From: Antedon mediterranea
Lineage: Eukaryota; Echinodermata; Crinoidea; Comatulida; Antedonidae
NCBI RefSeq assembly: GCF_964355755.1
Contig: NC_092677.1
Coordinates: 10,750,601-10,810,600, forward strand
Length of the DNA: 60,000 nt
Direction: 5' to 3'
This document shows positions 1-15,300 of this stretch, in pieces. Both the position numbers and the translations under genes were made by a program. The notes below the pieces were generated by a model that was not told where the DNA came from, ran no database searches, and worked only from the letters and a program-made list of their open reading frames with translations. Positions within the stretch are counted from its first letter, which is position 1. The number at the start of each line of letters is the position of its first letter.

Positions 1-374
1 AAGTCTGCGTTTGTGTATAGAAGGAAGGAACCTTTTGGAGCTTTCTGGATCTTGGTAAAGTTTTTGTTGTCTTCCCTATTGAATCAAATTACAACATTTG
101 ATAATTATTAATTTTTTTCAGGAAGTATTTCCATCAGGAAAATGGAACAACCTTGCTTTTACATATTCAGAATTTGAAGATATGTCCATCTACATTAATG
201 GTGTTGTATCTTTTGTCACCAACGATACACAGCCACTGCCTGTGTCGACAGGTGTATGGGTTGGGTGGACTAACTCTAACAATTACGGATCTGCCAGTTT
301 TAAGATCCATAACCTTGCACATTGGGATTATTATGTTTTCGCAAGGAAATCTAAACAGTTCTTGGGAATGTCAG
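1..374 (+). CDS. Gene A, LamG-like unit 1 (C-terminal half only)
   Basis: Exons 1-54 and 122-374 encode the second half of a concanavalin-like fold. The first ends in frame at the GTAAAG donor. The second contains GKWNNLAFTYSE, then the YINGV turn typical of these units, and ends with FLGMSG. The same order (GxW..ahTW.....YINGxL) recurs in every other unit of genes A and B. The N-terminal half, with its Cys pair, must be upstream of the window. Confidence 0.75.
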
Positions 375-3300
375 GTATGAAGATATTTCTTATTTAGTTC
401 TCCATAAATATTATTTTTATTATTATTTATTCAGGCAAATTTACAAATATGATACAAATTAACAAATTAAACAAACACGACGCAAGAAGAAAATATAAAA
501 TCATAGTCACTAGCTGCCAGGAAAGCACAAAATTAGCCTAAGCCACTGTCACCAATTAGGTGTGTACCTTAACATTAAATTAAAACATATAAATTAAATA
601 ATGGTCATGATGTGAGATATCTATAATCCACCAGTTCACTATATATTGCTGAATAAATGTGAATTGAATTGAAAATGATTACTACATGGAATTATCACCT
701 TCTTTTGGACCAATCAGTGGGCTGGGATCTTTAACATTTTTTTGTATTCTTATGAAATTGATACTAGACTTCCAAGTTGACTGTTACTACAACAAAGATT
801 ACTGCTGGGTATTTGATTCTGGTTTGTCTATTGTGAACCAATTTGAAATGAGCCTCACTGGAAGCCAATTTGTTGGTGACCACACCTTGGACGGGCGTGC
901 CGTGAAGACAGTCAGTGGTGAACCAGGTTGGATATCACTCGGCGATGGATTTGGTAACAACTGCCCGTCTGATCCTTCTTTGTGTACTGGTGGATTGGCT
1001 TTGACTGTATGGTTGAAGATTAATGAGGCAGCCAATGGTTATTGGTACAATCGCAACACTGGTGGTTTCGGGTATCTTCTTAGTCTTGGGGCTGAAACTC
1101 CAGGTAAATTTTAATTATTCACATTTCTGTTGTTTTATTATCATGCCCAAATAAAGATACTATATATGACCACTACGTATAGACTTTCGAGGGTGGATCT
1201 AAATATACTTTTATTTATACAGTAGAACCTGTATTAAGAGGACACCTTCAGTACCAAAAAAGTTTCCCCTGAATAGGGGCTGTCTGTAGTCTTAAAACAT
1301 ATACTGTATTGTCCATCATTTATTTCGTGGGAAAGTGTCACCTTAATAGAGGTTTCTCCTGAATAGGAGTGCATGTTCTACTGTATATTCATTCAAAAAT
1401 TTTCAGAATTTTCTTAAATTATTTTAACATTTGTCTTTAGGTGAACGTGGCCTAATCATTAAACAGTCAAAGCATGGACTGTTTGTAGAAGTAGCTGATG
1501 GATCAAAACTGTGGACTGTAAATGTGCCAATCAGCGAATTAACCTATAATGTGTGGTTCCAGTTGGCAATGACATGGTCAGCTTCTGATGGACTTGATGT
1601 CGTTTTTGGAGAGACGATAGTTGGTTCTGACGTAAGTAGAACGTATAAAAAAATATATGAAACAGATGAGTGTTGTATGCTTTGAAGCGTTAATAATTCA
1701 TAGAGATTCATATCATGTAAAGTAGACCACAATGTCAACAGCTCATTGAAATATGCTGGGTAAACCACCTTTAAGATAAACCTTTTTCCTAACAAAGTGT
1801 TTCCTTAATAAGGGTGTCTCCAGAAGAATAGGTGCTGGCCGTAGCGTTTTAACATAATTATACTTCCCCTTGTTAGTTTTATGGTAAAGTTTCTCTTTAT
1901 TGGTGTCTCCTGAATAGGGTTATCCCTTGAGTAGGGGTGTATGGGTTTCCCAAACAAGGATTTCTACATGTTACTATATACAGGTGGTCTGATATTATTC
2001 TTTCAACTAGGCAATCTGTATAATTTTACTGTATCCCAAGAACATAGCTTTCCGAGAATGGCTTCGCTTTTGTTGTGAAAAACTACAGTATATGTATGTA
2101 TCCTACTAAAAGCCAATCTAATATTGAAGATATCCAATTAAAAGTTTAGCAAAAGTATGAAGAAAACAATTTGATTTTGTTTCTCCTATAAATAGGCAAT
2201 TGGCGTTGAAGACATCCGAACACGAAATGACAACACAACAATTGTTCTTGGTAAATCAAATGGGTATGATGTTGGCTATGTGTCGGCTGAGTATGATGAC
2301 ATCATAATCTTTTTGCCGATTGTTATTGAAAGTTTACCAGATGCAGAGAGTCTTACAGTCATTGGAGGTAAGTTCACTTAATATACATTGTGAAAATAGT
2401 TCTACTAAGCTTCACATGAAGATTATGCGGAAGAACTCCCATGCATGAGCGTTAAAAGTTTAACCAAAAGCAACTTTATAAACAAACACTAGATATTATA
2501 ATAAACAAATTTATGAAAACTTATTATTTATCAAAAGTGTAATTAATTAAATGTTATTTTCCACTACAAATTTAGAGGTAGCAGCGTATTCAACTGCAGA
2601 TGAATATTGGGATTTACCATCGCACTTAACCACGCAAATTCCTAGTGTGACTTTCTACAACACTGGTACAGTGGTTGATAGAGATGGAAATGCTGAAGGA
2701 GCTATTGACTTTAACAGAGCTTCAGAAGATGATTCATTTGGTTATATCAAATTAGGTATTGCACCTTTTAGTTGTAGCCTCAATGATCATTTAAAAAAAG
2801 TTTAGTTATTTACAATGTCAAAGTTAATAAAATTATAAAAAACAAGTTGAGAGAGTTCTTGGATTTATATAAAAATACAACTGCTGTTATTCCGAGAATA
2901 TGGACACTCCTTAAAAGTAAAATGGAACATCAAGGTGCCATAGAGGGATGTATAATACGTCCACCTCCTATTCCGAGATACGTGATCACAGAGAGGGAAG
3001 ACGGGAGGGATTACTATACTGGTGTCTCACTCATGGTGTATCAACATCACTGTTCGTTTGTGCAGTCTATTTCTTGAGATCCCTAATTGTATACTTAGTT
3101 GCTTTACTTTACAGCCTCATTGCCGAGAGGTCCATGTACTTCTCTAGCTGGGCTGCCTTGGAAATACACATCACAAGATTTATCCATTAGGGTCTATTCT
3201 GTGCAATTGCATTTATTTTCCGTTGCTGTTTTGAGTTTCAAGTTAGAAGGGTTTTTGAGGAATTTTAAGCTGTTACGGGTAGTGTCATTCATGTTCTTCC

Positions 3301-6300
3301 TTTAAATTGAATGGTGTTCGATTCCTGATTTGAAGGAACCTTTTCATTTTGTCTATTGGCCAAATAATTTTCATCACTTCCATAATTTCGATAGACACTA
3401 TAAATGGATTATTAAGTTATTTTGTTTTTCTTGTTAGGTCGCTATAACAAAAAATGCATGAGTGACCTGGAAAAATGTTCACCAGCGGGGTTGACCTTCT
3501 CTGTGTTTGTTAAGCTTGGTTCTATTTCACATTTCCAAGATTCAAGCCTAAATCCAGAAGGAGTTGGTTATATAATGAGGTAAGTTTTATTATTATATAA
3601 TTTAAAGTGCTTAAATGTATTTAGTCTGTTATTCTAAAGTTATTTACAGGAAAGCCTATTTGGTAAAATATATATAAATTAATAAATGTAATTTAATATA
3701 ATACTGTACATACAGGCGCAGTAGAATTAGTTTATCTTTTGTCATGATTTTATAGCACTGGAGGTCAGCAGCAGAGACGACGTGGTTTTGCCATTTTCTA
3801 TGATGGCGTTAATATCACGGCTATAGCACAATCAAGGGGAATGCGTTGGAAAGCCACCTGGCCATTTGTTTATTCGCAATCATGGTTTAATGTTGCATAT
3901 TCATGGAGTACATCAACTGGGTTATCATTATACATAAATGGCGTACTGAAAAGTAAGATTATCCATTTATCCATTTGTTAAGTTTAAAGCTCCGTCTGTG
4001 TGATGTGCCCAAATATGGTAGTGATATGATTGAATATGGTAGTGATATGATTAAATATGGTACTGATATGACATCAGTATGTGTAGTTTGATAGTGTAGA
4101 TAAAGCTTAAATCATTCTCTTAGGTCAATGCTCTTTGGGACAATCTGTTGATTGTTAAAAGCGCTATATAAATTCAACAACATTAACATTAATTTCCTAC
4201 CTATAAATTATAACATACGGTGTTAAAATAACAACAATAACAAAAGAAATTTTAACCCTTTTTATCATCTAATATTTGTAGGTTAATTATTTGCACACAC
4301 GTTAGTTCACCCTTTATTGATTGATTTTTTTATTTTAATGGATGCACAACCACGACCCCCAGATCCCTCCCCTGCCATTAATAGTAAATTTGTTAAATTG
4401 CATTGACTATATCTTTTTTACTTCAGTTACCACTAGAGTGGGTCAAAGCACATCAAGTGCCTCAGATATTTCAACTATATTGTATTTGGGTAAACGAAAT
4501 GATAAAAATGAAGGATATCTAGGGGGGGCCTTTGATGACCCGGCAATCTGGTACCATACGTTTGATGAAGAGGACAATGAACTTATGGGAGAGGATCCAA
4601 ATGCAATAGGTAATTTTAATTACATACATATGTTAGTACAGTATTCAGAAATAAATCAATGTTTCAAATTACCAGGAAGCACATTATATATATATATATA
4701 TATATAACTACCAAAATTTAAGTTTCAATATTAACCACCATTTAAGCTGTTTTTTAGTCTCATTCCAAAATTGTTTATATCTCTACCAAGCTACCTTCTT
4801 TGTTTTCTACTCTTATTCAGACTCCACCCTGTCTCCCTTTGTTATATTTCTTTTATTCCTGTCCACCCAGGCAGCACTTGCCAGCTTTATACTATGACGT
4901 TATCCAAATTCCTTCACTTGCACTGATGAAGGGCTAGTGTTGCCCGAAAGCTCTGCTAACTTTTCTGTCTGTTTTATTTCTCGTTTTTATTTAGCTTTTC
5001 GCTTTTATTTTGTATCTCCATTGAGATCCAGCCACTGATACCCACAGCATTGTCATTTTTTCAGTAATTTATCTTTGGATTTATATATATATATAAACAC
5101 ATTAGGCAATGAACATTAATTCGAAACCGCCCGGTGATATACTGAAATTTAATTAATTAATTTGAAACGATAAAGATGAGGAGATCTGTGAGAATGAGAA
5201 AAAGTCGCCCCAACCGAGACTCGAACTCGGACCGCCTGCTTGATATGCAGATGTCCTAACCATTAGACCACTGGGGCTTTCATGGTATTGTTCAAACTTG
5301 ATTGGATAGCGACTCTTTAACATTCTCGGCGTGGTACGGCGGAACAGCACTAGTCTTCAGTTGTACGCACGCGCACCAGAGATCAAATTGATACGCCCTC
5401 ATCTTTCAGTATTTTTATTCATGAGGCGGGATCTCCTGAGAGATACTTTTATATATATATATAATAATAATTAAAAATAGTAGAACACCTTTGGAACACC
5501 CCTACAATTTTATTTTATGAATTCATTAATTTATTTTAAATTATGTTTTAACTTCATTCATTCATTTATTCAATAGTATGTAGGCCACTGGCCCAAAGTA
5601 CAATAATAGAAAATAGTACTTATTATCAAATGTACGAAGTAGTAACAGCAAAATAATTAGTTTTCTTTGTATGTGAAAAAGCCAAATCTTACGAGGTTAT
5701 TGATTACTTTTTTTTTTTTTTTTTCATTAGTAAAAAAACATTTTCTTGTGTCCCAGCTTATTCTACTACAATTACTGCATTAACTACATTTTTTTACTTC
5801 ATTAATGTATAGTTTTTATTTTACAAGGCAATCCATGCAATTGCAAATAATTGCATAATCAGAGAGAAGGGAAGAGTAAACAAAATGTAGTTCCTGCAGT
5901 AGAATACTTTTTTACACATATTCCCTAAAGCCTGGTTCGCACTATTATGCGAAAATGTAAGCACAATATAATTCTACCAATCACAACGCGATGGCTCATC
6001 ATTCATCATGCCATCTGGTCAAATTATACTAGTAAATTAGGTTGAATGATACATTTGGTGTCGTTTTTCACAGAGGTAACTACCGACCACGATGCACTGG
6101 ATGAGCTGGCGCCTATCACTGGAAAGCCGGGTTGTAAGGTTTTGCACGATGCTGATTGCTCACGTGACATTGTTGAACTCCAGTCAATCGTAAGATACAA
6201 TTAAAATATTATTAATTAATATATTTATTTCATACTTTAATATTAAGAGAGAGTCGTAATGTCATAATGGAAAGGATAGATGTGAGAAACATAGGTCCTG

Positions 6301-9300
6301 CCTGTGACATCTTGTATCCTTAGGAAAGATACATTATTCATATTGCCTCGTCCTTCTGATGGGAAGTAAAGCCGTGTGGTGCATGATAAATAACTTATGA
6401 TATTGTGTAAAGGAATACAGCAAGGCCATATACGTGGCGTCGCGTGCTCTAATTTGAGTTAGTGTTACCAACCGACTGACTGACCAACTGACTCGACTGA
6501 ATGAGTGACATGTAGAGTCGCGTTTGCATGCGACTAAAAATTAAAGTACAGTAGTTCTCAATATAATATATTGTTGTAATTATTAGATTAATTATTATTT
6601 ATCATTCACATAGAATAAGTTTATTTAAATGTTTTGCTTCAATTTTTGTAGATTGAAGAAGAAGGGGAAGTAGACGAAGTGTTATTAAAAAGTGCAGAGG
6701 AACGTTTGGAAGAATTAGCTGAGCCATCTAATACGCTAACAAGTGATGACCTGGGGGCATCGGTATTGGTCTATGAAACACTTGTTACACAACCATTACC
6801 TCTCAATATTAATGAGTCTTATGGCATAAGTACAATTGATGTAAGTATCAAGTTAAAGCCCTGTCTTCACTATCAAACTTGATGTGACAAAACAAAGTGA
6901 TGTGCCCATATATGGACATGATGATGTCATATCACTACCATATTTGAGCATATCACTACTATATTTGGGCACATCACCCTTTTTTTGTCAAACTAGTTTG
7001 AGTGCATACAGTGCTTTAAAACAATATTGAGTGCTTTTTTTCTTAAGTATGGGGTCCTGTAGGGGTTTCACAAATTTAGAAAATGATATATAAATAAAAT
7101 ATTCAGTGATTCAATTGAGATTTTTCAGGATTGTTCTAGAGGTGTGAAATCTCTCAGTTATATAGATTATTTCTTTTAGCACACATCACAAATTATAGTA
7201 GAACATTTATACAATCTAAAGCTCTTTCTTTCTATATTGTTGTACTTTTGTTTGAAATTTAACTAGGTTTTAAATTTGAAATGGTGCGCACATGATTATT
7301 ATTCTGTTATGGAATCAAACCTTTTGAGTGTCATTATTTTCCTTTTTTTATTTTTCTTATAGACTTATTTACAAATATGTAGTGACTTACTTGATCAAGG
7401 CCGTGAAAGTGAGTGGCAACAATTGCAAGAAGTAAGTACACTGTATATGAATATTTTATATTAAGCCACTATAATGCAATCCCACTACTCTCAAACGAGG
7501 AACTACAAGAGAGAGCATAGTGGAATATATTATTAGATCGTTACACTGTGGCGTATCATCCAGTCAAACTTGTTTGTAATATTGTCTCTTATAATTTTCT
7601 AAACTTTAGTTATACTCACATTCATAAACCAGCCTACTCCTTTTTATTTTTTAATAATTTTATATCAAATAAATATTGTTTTATTTTAAGACTGAGCCTG
7701 GTTGCCCATCATTGATCCAGGATTTGGAGGAGTATGCCTTTAGGATGACAATAAAGCTCAGGGATAATAATATGGATTTTGGCTATGTTTTGCCTGCTGA
7801 TAATATGGGTAAGTTTAATTAGTTTTTAATTTTATTTTAAAAATCATAATTATTACTTTCACCATTATCATTGTTATCAGAATATGAATAGAATATTTTT
7901 TCCATCTCTGTCATTATCATTATATCATTATTATTGTTATTATTATCTTTATTATCATCATCATCTTTGTTTTAGTTTAGTGTACTTCACTATTGTCATT
8001 ATCATCTTTGTTGTCCCCATCACGATGTTTGTTTAATATTTATTGCCTTTATCACCTATTGTCATCTTTATTTCATAATGAAATTAATGCATCATACTAA
8101 AGCTTGATTCCCACTAGCAACCTAGGCAAAGTAAGCCAATGAGAGCATGAAATCAAACATGCTTAGTTGCATGTCAACGTCAGTTTTCCTAGACTTTGAC
8201 CTGGTTCACCCAGCATACAGTGTTCTTGCCGTTGCATGGTAACGATGTTACAGAACTTTGCACCATTGCGTTCTAGTGGTAACCACACTTAACAGACTAT
8301 AACAATACTTGATTTCAGTTATTCAAAGTGAGACATTCGAAGTGAACTCGTATTCAATGGAGAAAGGATTATCATTTCCGAATTACACAGACCCAAGATG
8401 GATCGACACTGTCTCCAATTGGAACCTTACAATAGATTCAATTGTCATACCAAGGAACATATTTGATTTTACTATACCAGGTAAGAGTACTGTAGTTGGT
8501 CACAAGCCCATTCTATACCATAACATAGTACTTTTATATGGGATTGATGTATGTTTGTATGATGTAATTGTGAATGTTTTGCCTTAAAAATTAAAAAGTT
8601 TCCAAAAACCAGATAATATAAAAGAACCAGACACTTTGGACCAGTCCAAATTGTATCGGAACTTTTGGAAAAGTTTACTATCATAAATATTTTCTTTTTT
8701 TTGTAGGTGCATCTATATCCACAATGGTATTTTTACTCTATGATTCACTGCCTTATCACATGCCACCAAGAGCTTCAGATGAATAGTAAGTCATTAACAA
8801 ATCATTGATTTAGGGATCCATATTATCAATCAATGTACAAGAACTGCCTTGAATTATACAAAAAACTTACCAGATTATAAGCAAAACGGTATTGGTATGC
8901 CAATATGGTTATGAAAATAAACAAGAAATATTTCTTACAAAAAACGCTGCTCGCTTATTGAAAAATATTTTTTATTTCAAATGTTTTTGAATGTGTCATT
9001 TTATTGTCACATAATAGTTATTTTAATAATAATAATAATAATAAACAGTATTTATATAGCGCCTAATGGATCACTGACCCCTCTAGGTGCTTTACATTTG
9101 ACCTTAACTAATGGTAATAAACTATCCCCCGCCGGACACCATTCCGGTATTTCTTAGTCAAGGTTTCGGGGATGGAGACAATCAATAATGTGAAAAAAAA
9201 TGTAACTAAGCTTAACTATGCTTAACTATGCTTAACTAAGGTAAAACTATCCCCCGCCGGACACCATCCCGGTATTTCTGAGTCAAGGTTTCGGGGCCAG

Positions 9301-12300
9301 AATAAGAATAGAGAGTAAATGAAGCATGCACAACTTAAGCTAGGGTTAAACTATCCTCCGCCGGACACCATCCCGGTATTTATGAATCAAGGTTTCGGGG
9401 AAGGAATAAAGGAATGAACGAATAAGTTAGTTAATTAATTAATTTTACCTGAAAAAATGTAATTTAAAGCAACAAATACTCAAATTGTCTGTCAGACAAT
9501 GGTTTTTGGGTTTCTTTTCTCTTTTTATATGTGAATAAATATTATTTTTTGGTTACAGAAGTGAATACTCAATTTCTTTCACTTTAGTTAATTTTATTGC
9601 TAAGGTCAAATCTAGGGGTCACTTCATCACCCTAGATATTTCAAATGTGAAGTATCCTATTACAAACACAAACTTTAATGGACTGCTTCGATAATAATTC
9701 AATAAATATCTGACAGTGAATATACCAGAAATGCTTTGGGATTTGTAATTTTAGCATGACATGTCCTAATAGACTCTTTTCCCAGACGTTTTTTGGGTTT
9801 ACTGTAGAGCTGGAATCAATAAATTATAGTGGAGTTTCCATTTTCACAAAACTATCGTCCTTAGAACTATAACTGCTGCTTGCTTTAGCTTCTGATTGAG
9901 TAGTCCTAATGGGACGTAGCGGGCTAGAGCAGCAGCTTGAAAAATATAGAACACTAAAAGAAAACTCAGTTACCATATGGAACTGTCCCCTAATAATAAA
10001 TTAATTTCACCATAGAGAAATTGTACATTGCGAACAGAACTTTATTGATTTTTTAAATGTGTCATTTTACTTTCTTCTTTTAATTGCAATGTACTTTTTG
10101 ATTTGTTTTCCCTGTATATGCTTTGTCTTTCAAGCTGTGACCTGGGATATATGTAAAGCTCTTTCTACAATATCAAATAATGTTGACAAAAAAGTGTGAT
10201 GTGCCCAAATATGGTAGTGATATGCCCAAATATGGTAGTGATATGCCCAAATATGGTAGTGATGTGCCCAAATATGGTAGTGATATGACATCATCATGTC
10301 CATATACATGTTTTGGTCACATAAAGTTTGATTGTGTAGATAGAGCTTAACATTTTCATGTCTGTTTGGGAATAAAGAATGATTTGATGATATTTTTGTT
10401 TGCCAGTTTTGTCGAGGGAGAAGGTAGACCTGTGCGAGTAAACAGTAGAGTAATGTCCTTTACAATGGAACCAAAACTCCGTTCCAATCTTCATAATCCA
10501 GTTGTGATTACCTTACAGCATTTATCGGTAAAGTTTAAAAAATCTTATTTATTTTTTTCATTATCCTACGTCAAAATAATCAAGTGTCAAGTAATCTTTA
10601 TTATTTTGTCAACAACTGTATTAAATCAAATTTGGTTGAAGGTTATGAGACACGGATACCAATGATATACATATTATAATAATGTTAAGTTGCTTTGTCA
10701 AATGTGACATCCAAGAAACCAAGCCAAATTACTGAAGGCAATAAAAACTGTGGCAAGGCCCTGTGATCTAGCATTGGTTTAGTGGTAGTTTGCTTGAATC
10801 ATCTTTACACTTTTTTTACATAAAGGCATAAAAGTCATAAGGCATAAAGCAAGTATATAACAACATTTTCATTTACACCAATTTTTTTTTTTCAGTTTAT
10901 AAATACTTCTATTGAAGTTGCAAAATGTGCTTATTGGGATTATGATGTGAAGTAAGTTACTATTTTTTAAAACATTTATAACCTTACAATTAATGTGTAA
11001 ATTATATTGAATGTGTTATCTATACTTTAATAAAAAATTTTACTAAATGGGTACTATTTGATAGGCAGAAATTATGATTAAAAAGTGAAAAAAATTATTA
11101 AATTACCATACCATAAATTCCATTATGTGGTTTTAAAATCCTTTTGGGCACACATTTATTAAGAACTGTGCATTATAATATTATTTTGTCGTTTGATATT
11201 TTTAGTAACGAATCTAACAGCAAGTGGGCTACAGACGGCTGTGAAATAGCGTTCCACAATGAAGATTATACCATTTGCCACTGTTACCATTTTACAGCCT
11301 TTGCCGTTGTGATGGATCCTTTAGCAGATGAGGTAAATATATATGCAAGTTTTTTAACATGCTACACACACATAAAAAAGTGTCCTCTTACTACATAGGT
11401 GTGTACTCTGAATAGTGTTAAAACATATATTGTCATTCTCTCCACAAGAGTGTCCCCTCAATAAGGATGTCCCCTATTATGATTGCCCCTCTGACTATGG
11501 TTACCAAAAGAGGGATTCTACTGTAGATACAATTTTACACACACACCCAGCATTATCTCATTAGGCCTGAAAAATAAACCTGTCAAAATGCTCTTTTATA
11601 ATAAGTGTCCCCAAATTATTGGTGCCCCTCTGACTATGGGTACCCCAAAGTAGGGGTTTTACTGTAGATAAAATCTTACACAACAGACATTGTCTCATCA
11701 GACCTAAAAAATGAAACTGTCAAAATGCTCTTTTATAATAAGTATCCCCAAATTATTGGTGCCCCTCTGACTATGGGTACCCCAAAGTAGGGGTTTTATT
11801 GTAGATAAAATCTTACACAACAGACATCGTCTCATCAGACCTAAAAAATGAAACTGTTAAAAATGCTCTTTTATAAATGTATCCAAACTAAAAACATTAT
11901 CATTGAATCAAACTTGTAAATGTAATACTGTATAATTCCATTAGTATTCAGCTAAATTTAAACACAGGCCCGCTTTGTTATAAATGTAATTTGATTGTAG
12001 TTTTTTTTTTCTTTCAGGAGTCATCGATTCATGATTTTCTTCTGCCTTTAATTATCAAAGCTGGAAGTATTCTGTCTATGATTGTACTTCTTGTTATTAT
12101 TATCTTCCTTCGGTTTACCAAGTAAGTAATAATCTTTAGGTGATATTATATAGATAGATATAGATATACTGAGGTGTGTAACAGGGTACCTGGGATCAAG
12201 GTACCTGGGACCAAAGAGTAGACAGTAATTAGGTACCTGGAATATTAAGTGGGTAACTGGGATGTAAAGGTGATATAATTTAGTGTATATATGTTAGTAT

Positions 12301-15300
12301 GAGCATCCAAGATAGTAAAGTTAGGTATGTAAATGGCTACCTGGGAGGACTACAAAGTGGTACATGGGAATATAAATGAGAACCTGGGAATATAAATGAT
12401 TACCTGGGAGTATAAATGATTACCTGGGAGTATAAATGAGTACCTGGGAGTATAAATGATTACCTGGGAGTATAAATGAGTACCTGGGAGTATAAATGAG
12501 TACATGGGAGTATAAATGAAACCTGGGAGTATAAATGAGTACCAGGGAGTATAAATGATTACCTGGGAGTATAAATTAGTACCTGGGAGTATAAATGAGT
12601 ACATGGGAGTATAAATGAAACCTGGGAGTATAAATGATTACCTGGGAGTATAAATGAAAACCTGGGAGTATAAATGAGTACCTGGGAGTATAAATGAAAA
12701 CCTGGGAGTATAAATTAGTACCTGGGAGTATAAATGAGTACCTGGGAGTATAAATGAGTACCTGGGAGTATAAATTAGTACCAGGGAGTATAAATGAGTA
12801 CATGGGAGTATAAATGAAAACCTGGGAGTATAAATTAGTACCTGTGAGTATAAATGAGTACCAGGGAGTATAAATGATTACCTGGGAGTATAAATGAGTA
12901 CATGGGAGTATAAATGAGTACATGGGAGTATAAATGAATACCAGGGAGAATAAATGAGTACCAGGGAGTATAAATGATTACCTGGGAGTATAAATGAATA
13001 CCTTGGAATATAACTTGAGTACATGGGAGTATAAATGATTTCATGAGAGTATACAATTCACTGGAGAGTGTAAATGGTTATCTGGGAGATTAAATGGGTA
13101 CCTGGGAGATTAAATGGGTACCTGGGTTGTTCATGGGTAACTGGGAGATTAAATGGCTACTATGGTCAAGTGTATATTGTGCATCTTGAAAATGAGCAAA
13201 ATTAGGAACCTAGAATAGATAGAGGGCTTTGTTTGACTTCATAATGACAATCTTACTTTTTACTTAGACGATTGAGAACAAGAAGACATACAATTCATGT
13301 TAATCTGTTCATGGCTGGATTCTTGACTGCATTATGTCTCTTCATTTCCGCTCTTGTCAATAATGAAGATGAGGTTAGTATTCTATAATTACTGCTATAT
13401 TTGACCATAATCCCATCATTAGGCGCAGGAGCCCCGGATAGCGTTACGTTTGAAAACCCCAAAAAGTGAGGTTTTCAACCATTAGCGGCATGACTGATGT
13501 GAGTGATTAATGTGTTTTACGGACGGTTTCAAGGACTATCCTACCAGTGGGCTGTTCACTGGTCAAATGATTGACACTTTGTATCACCGTTTGTAACTGG
13601 AGCTGTGACGACCTTTGTAACTGGAGCTGTGACGACCTTGCAAGAATACTAGGCCAGAATTTTTAATTGAAAAGTGCCTTGGTATTAACAATAACATGGA
13701 GATGGAAACAAATTTGTCTATCTTTCTTTCTAAAATAAATGGTCACTATAGTTTCAAACTAGGCTTAGTCCACCACATTAGTAATTACGAATCGAAACCT
13801 AAATTAAAATTGTTGGTATTCTTTGGCCGTTGTTTGATTAATTACATCTTCATGCCATGTTTTTTTTTCTCTAATGATTTGGCGATACGCTCCTATATTA
13901 ATTAGGCCTACTAGCAGAGGGTTCGATGAGTTTTGAAAAGTTATGGAAATGTGGCCTAACATATAGCAATTCAGTTTTTTAAGGCCCTTCTTCCTTGTCC
14001 GAGCCTTTGGAAATATTAAAAAGTTATATTAATATAATATATTCTGTGTTTTCATGTTTTGAGAAATTGTATATCATTTCAGATGTTTCGCGCTGCGCTT
14101 TTATTTGTTTCGCGCTTCGTGTTGTTCGAGCTTCCTCCGTACATACCGATAATTAATATGATTTTTCATTTCATTTTTTGTACATTATTAAAAAATAGCA
14201 TACAGAACCCCATACAGAACATACCCTTCTCTGAGAAAACACTTGTGGGCGATTCCCCGAATACGACATGATGGAATAGCTTTGGAGACTTTGACTTTGG
14301 AGTAGGCCTAAATCGAAACGTCAAGCAACTCAACAGTTCTTTTCAGAACTAATATAGGCCTACGTGGTGTACCGCAAATTTATATCAACAAATATGTAAC
14401 TTGTTTAGCACGTTTAAAATGGATAGCAAAACATATTTAAAAAAAAAACCCTGAATTATTTCAAACAGACAGCACATTAGTTCAAACGGATAGCACAATA
14501 GATAGCTCAATCAAATGGATATAACTATGATATAACTGTACTGTGCATTCTATACGGATTATCGGGTAGCACATTCTTTCAAATGGATAGCACATTCTTT
14601 CAAATGGATAGCACATTCTTTCAAATGGATAGCACATTATTTCAAATGGATAGCACATTAGGTAGCAAAATCAAATGGATATAGTACTGTACATTATTCT
14701 ATGATTATCGGGTAGCACATTCTTTCAAATGGATAGCACATTAGGCCTTTTTCAAATGGATAGCACATTCTTTCAAATGGATAGCACATTATTTCAAATG
14801 GATAGCACATTATTTCAAATGGATAGCACATTGGGTAGCACAATCAAATAGATATAGTACTGTACATTATTCTATAAGGATTATCGGGTAGCACATTATT
14901 TCAAATGGATAGCACATTAGGTAGCACAGTCAAATGGATATAGTACTGTACATTATTCTATACGGATTATCGGGTAGCACATTCTTTCAAATGGATAGCA
15001 AATTATTTCAAATGGATAGCACATTCTTTCAAATGGATAGCACATTATTTCAAATGGATAGCACATTATTTCAAATGGATAGCACATTAGGTAGCACAAT
15101 CAAATGGATGTAATTGTACTGTACAATATTCTATACGGATTATCGGGTAGCACATTCTTTCAAATAGCACATTATTTCAAATGGATAGCACATTATTTCA
15201 AATGGATAGCACATTTAGGTAGCACAATCAAACGGATATAATTGTACTGTACATTATTCTATAGCCTACGGATTATCGGGTAGCACATTCTTTCAAATGG

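Larger units (their letters stand above)
4610..6073 (+). other. Gene A intron, repeat-rich
   Basis: This 1.46-kb intron separates the LamG units from the GAIN region. It contains a TA microsatellite (about 4685-4706), the hammerhead-like repeat and the tRNA-carrying repeat described separately. From about 5470 to 6073 there is only AT-rich sequence with a T run near 5707. No exon was recognised inside it. Confidence 0.6.

Noticed and set aside
12350-13056. Periodic - strand peptides (YSFILPG-type) as a coil or silk-like protein
   Set aside because: They are a translation of the 20-bp intronic minisatellite. There is no start context or splice support.
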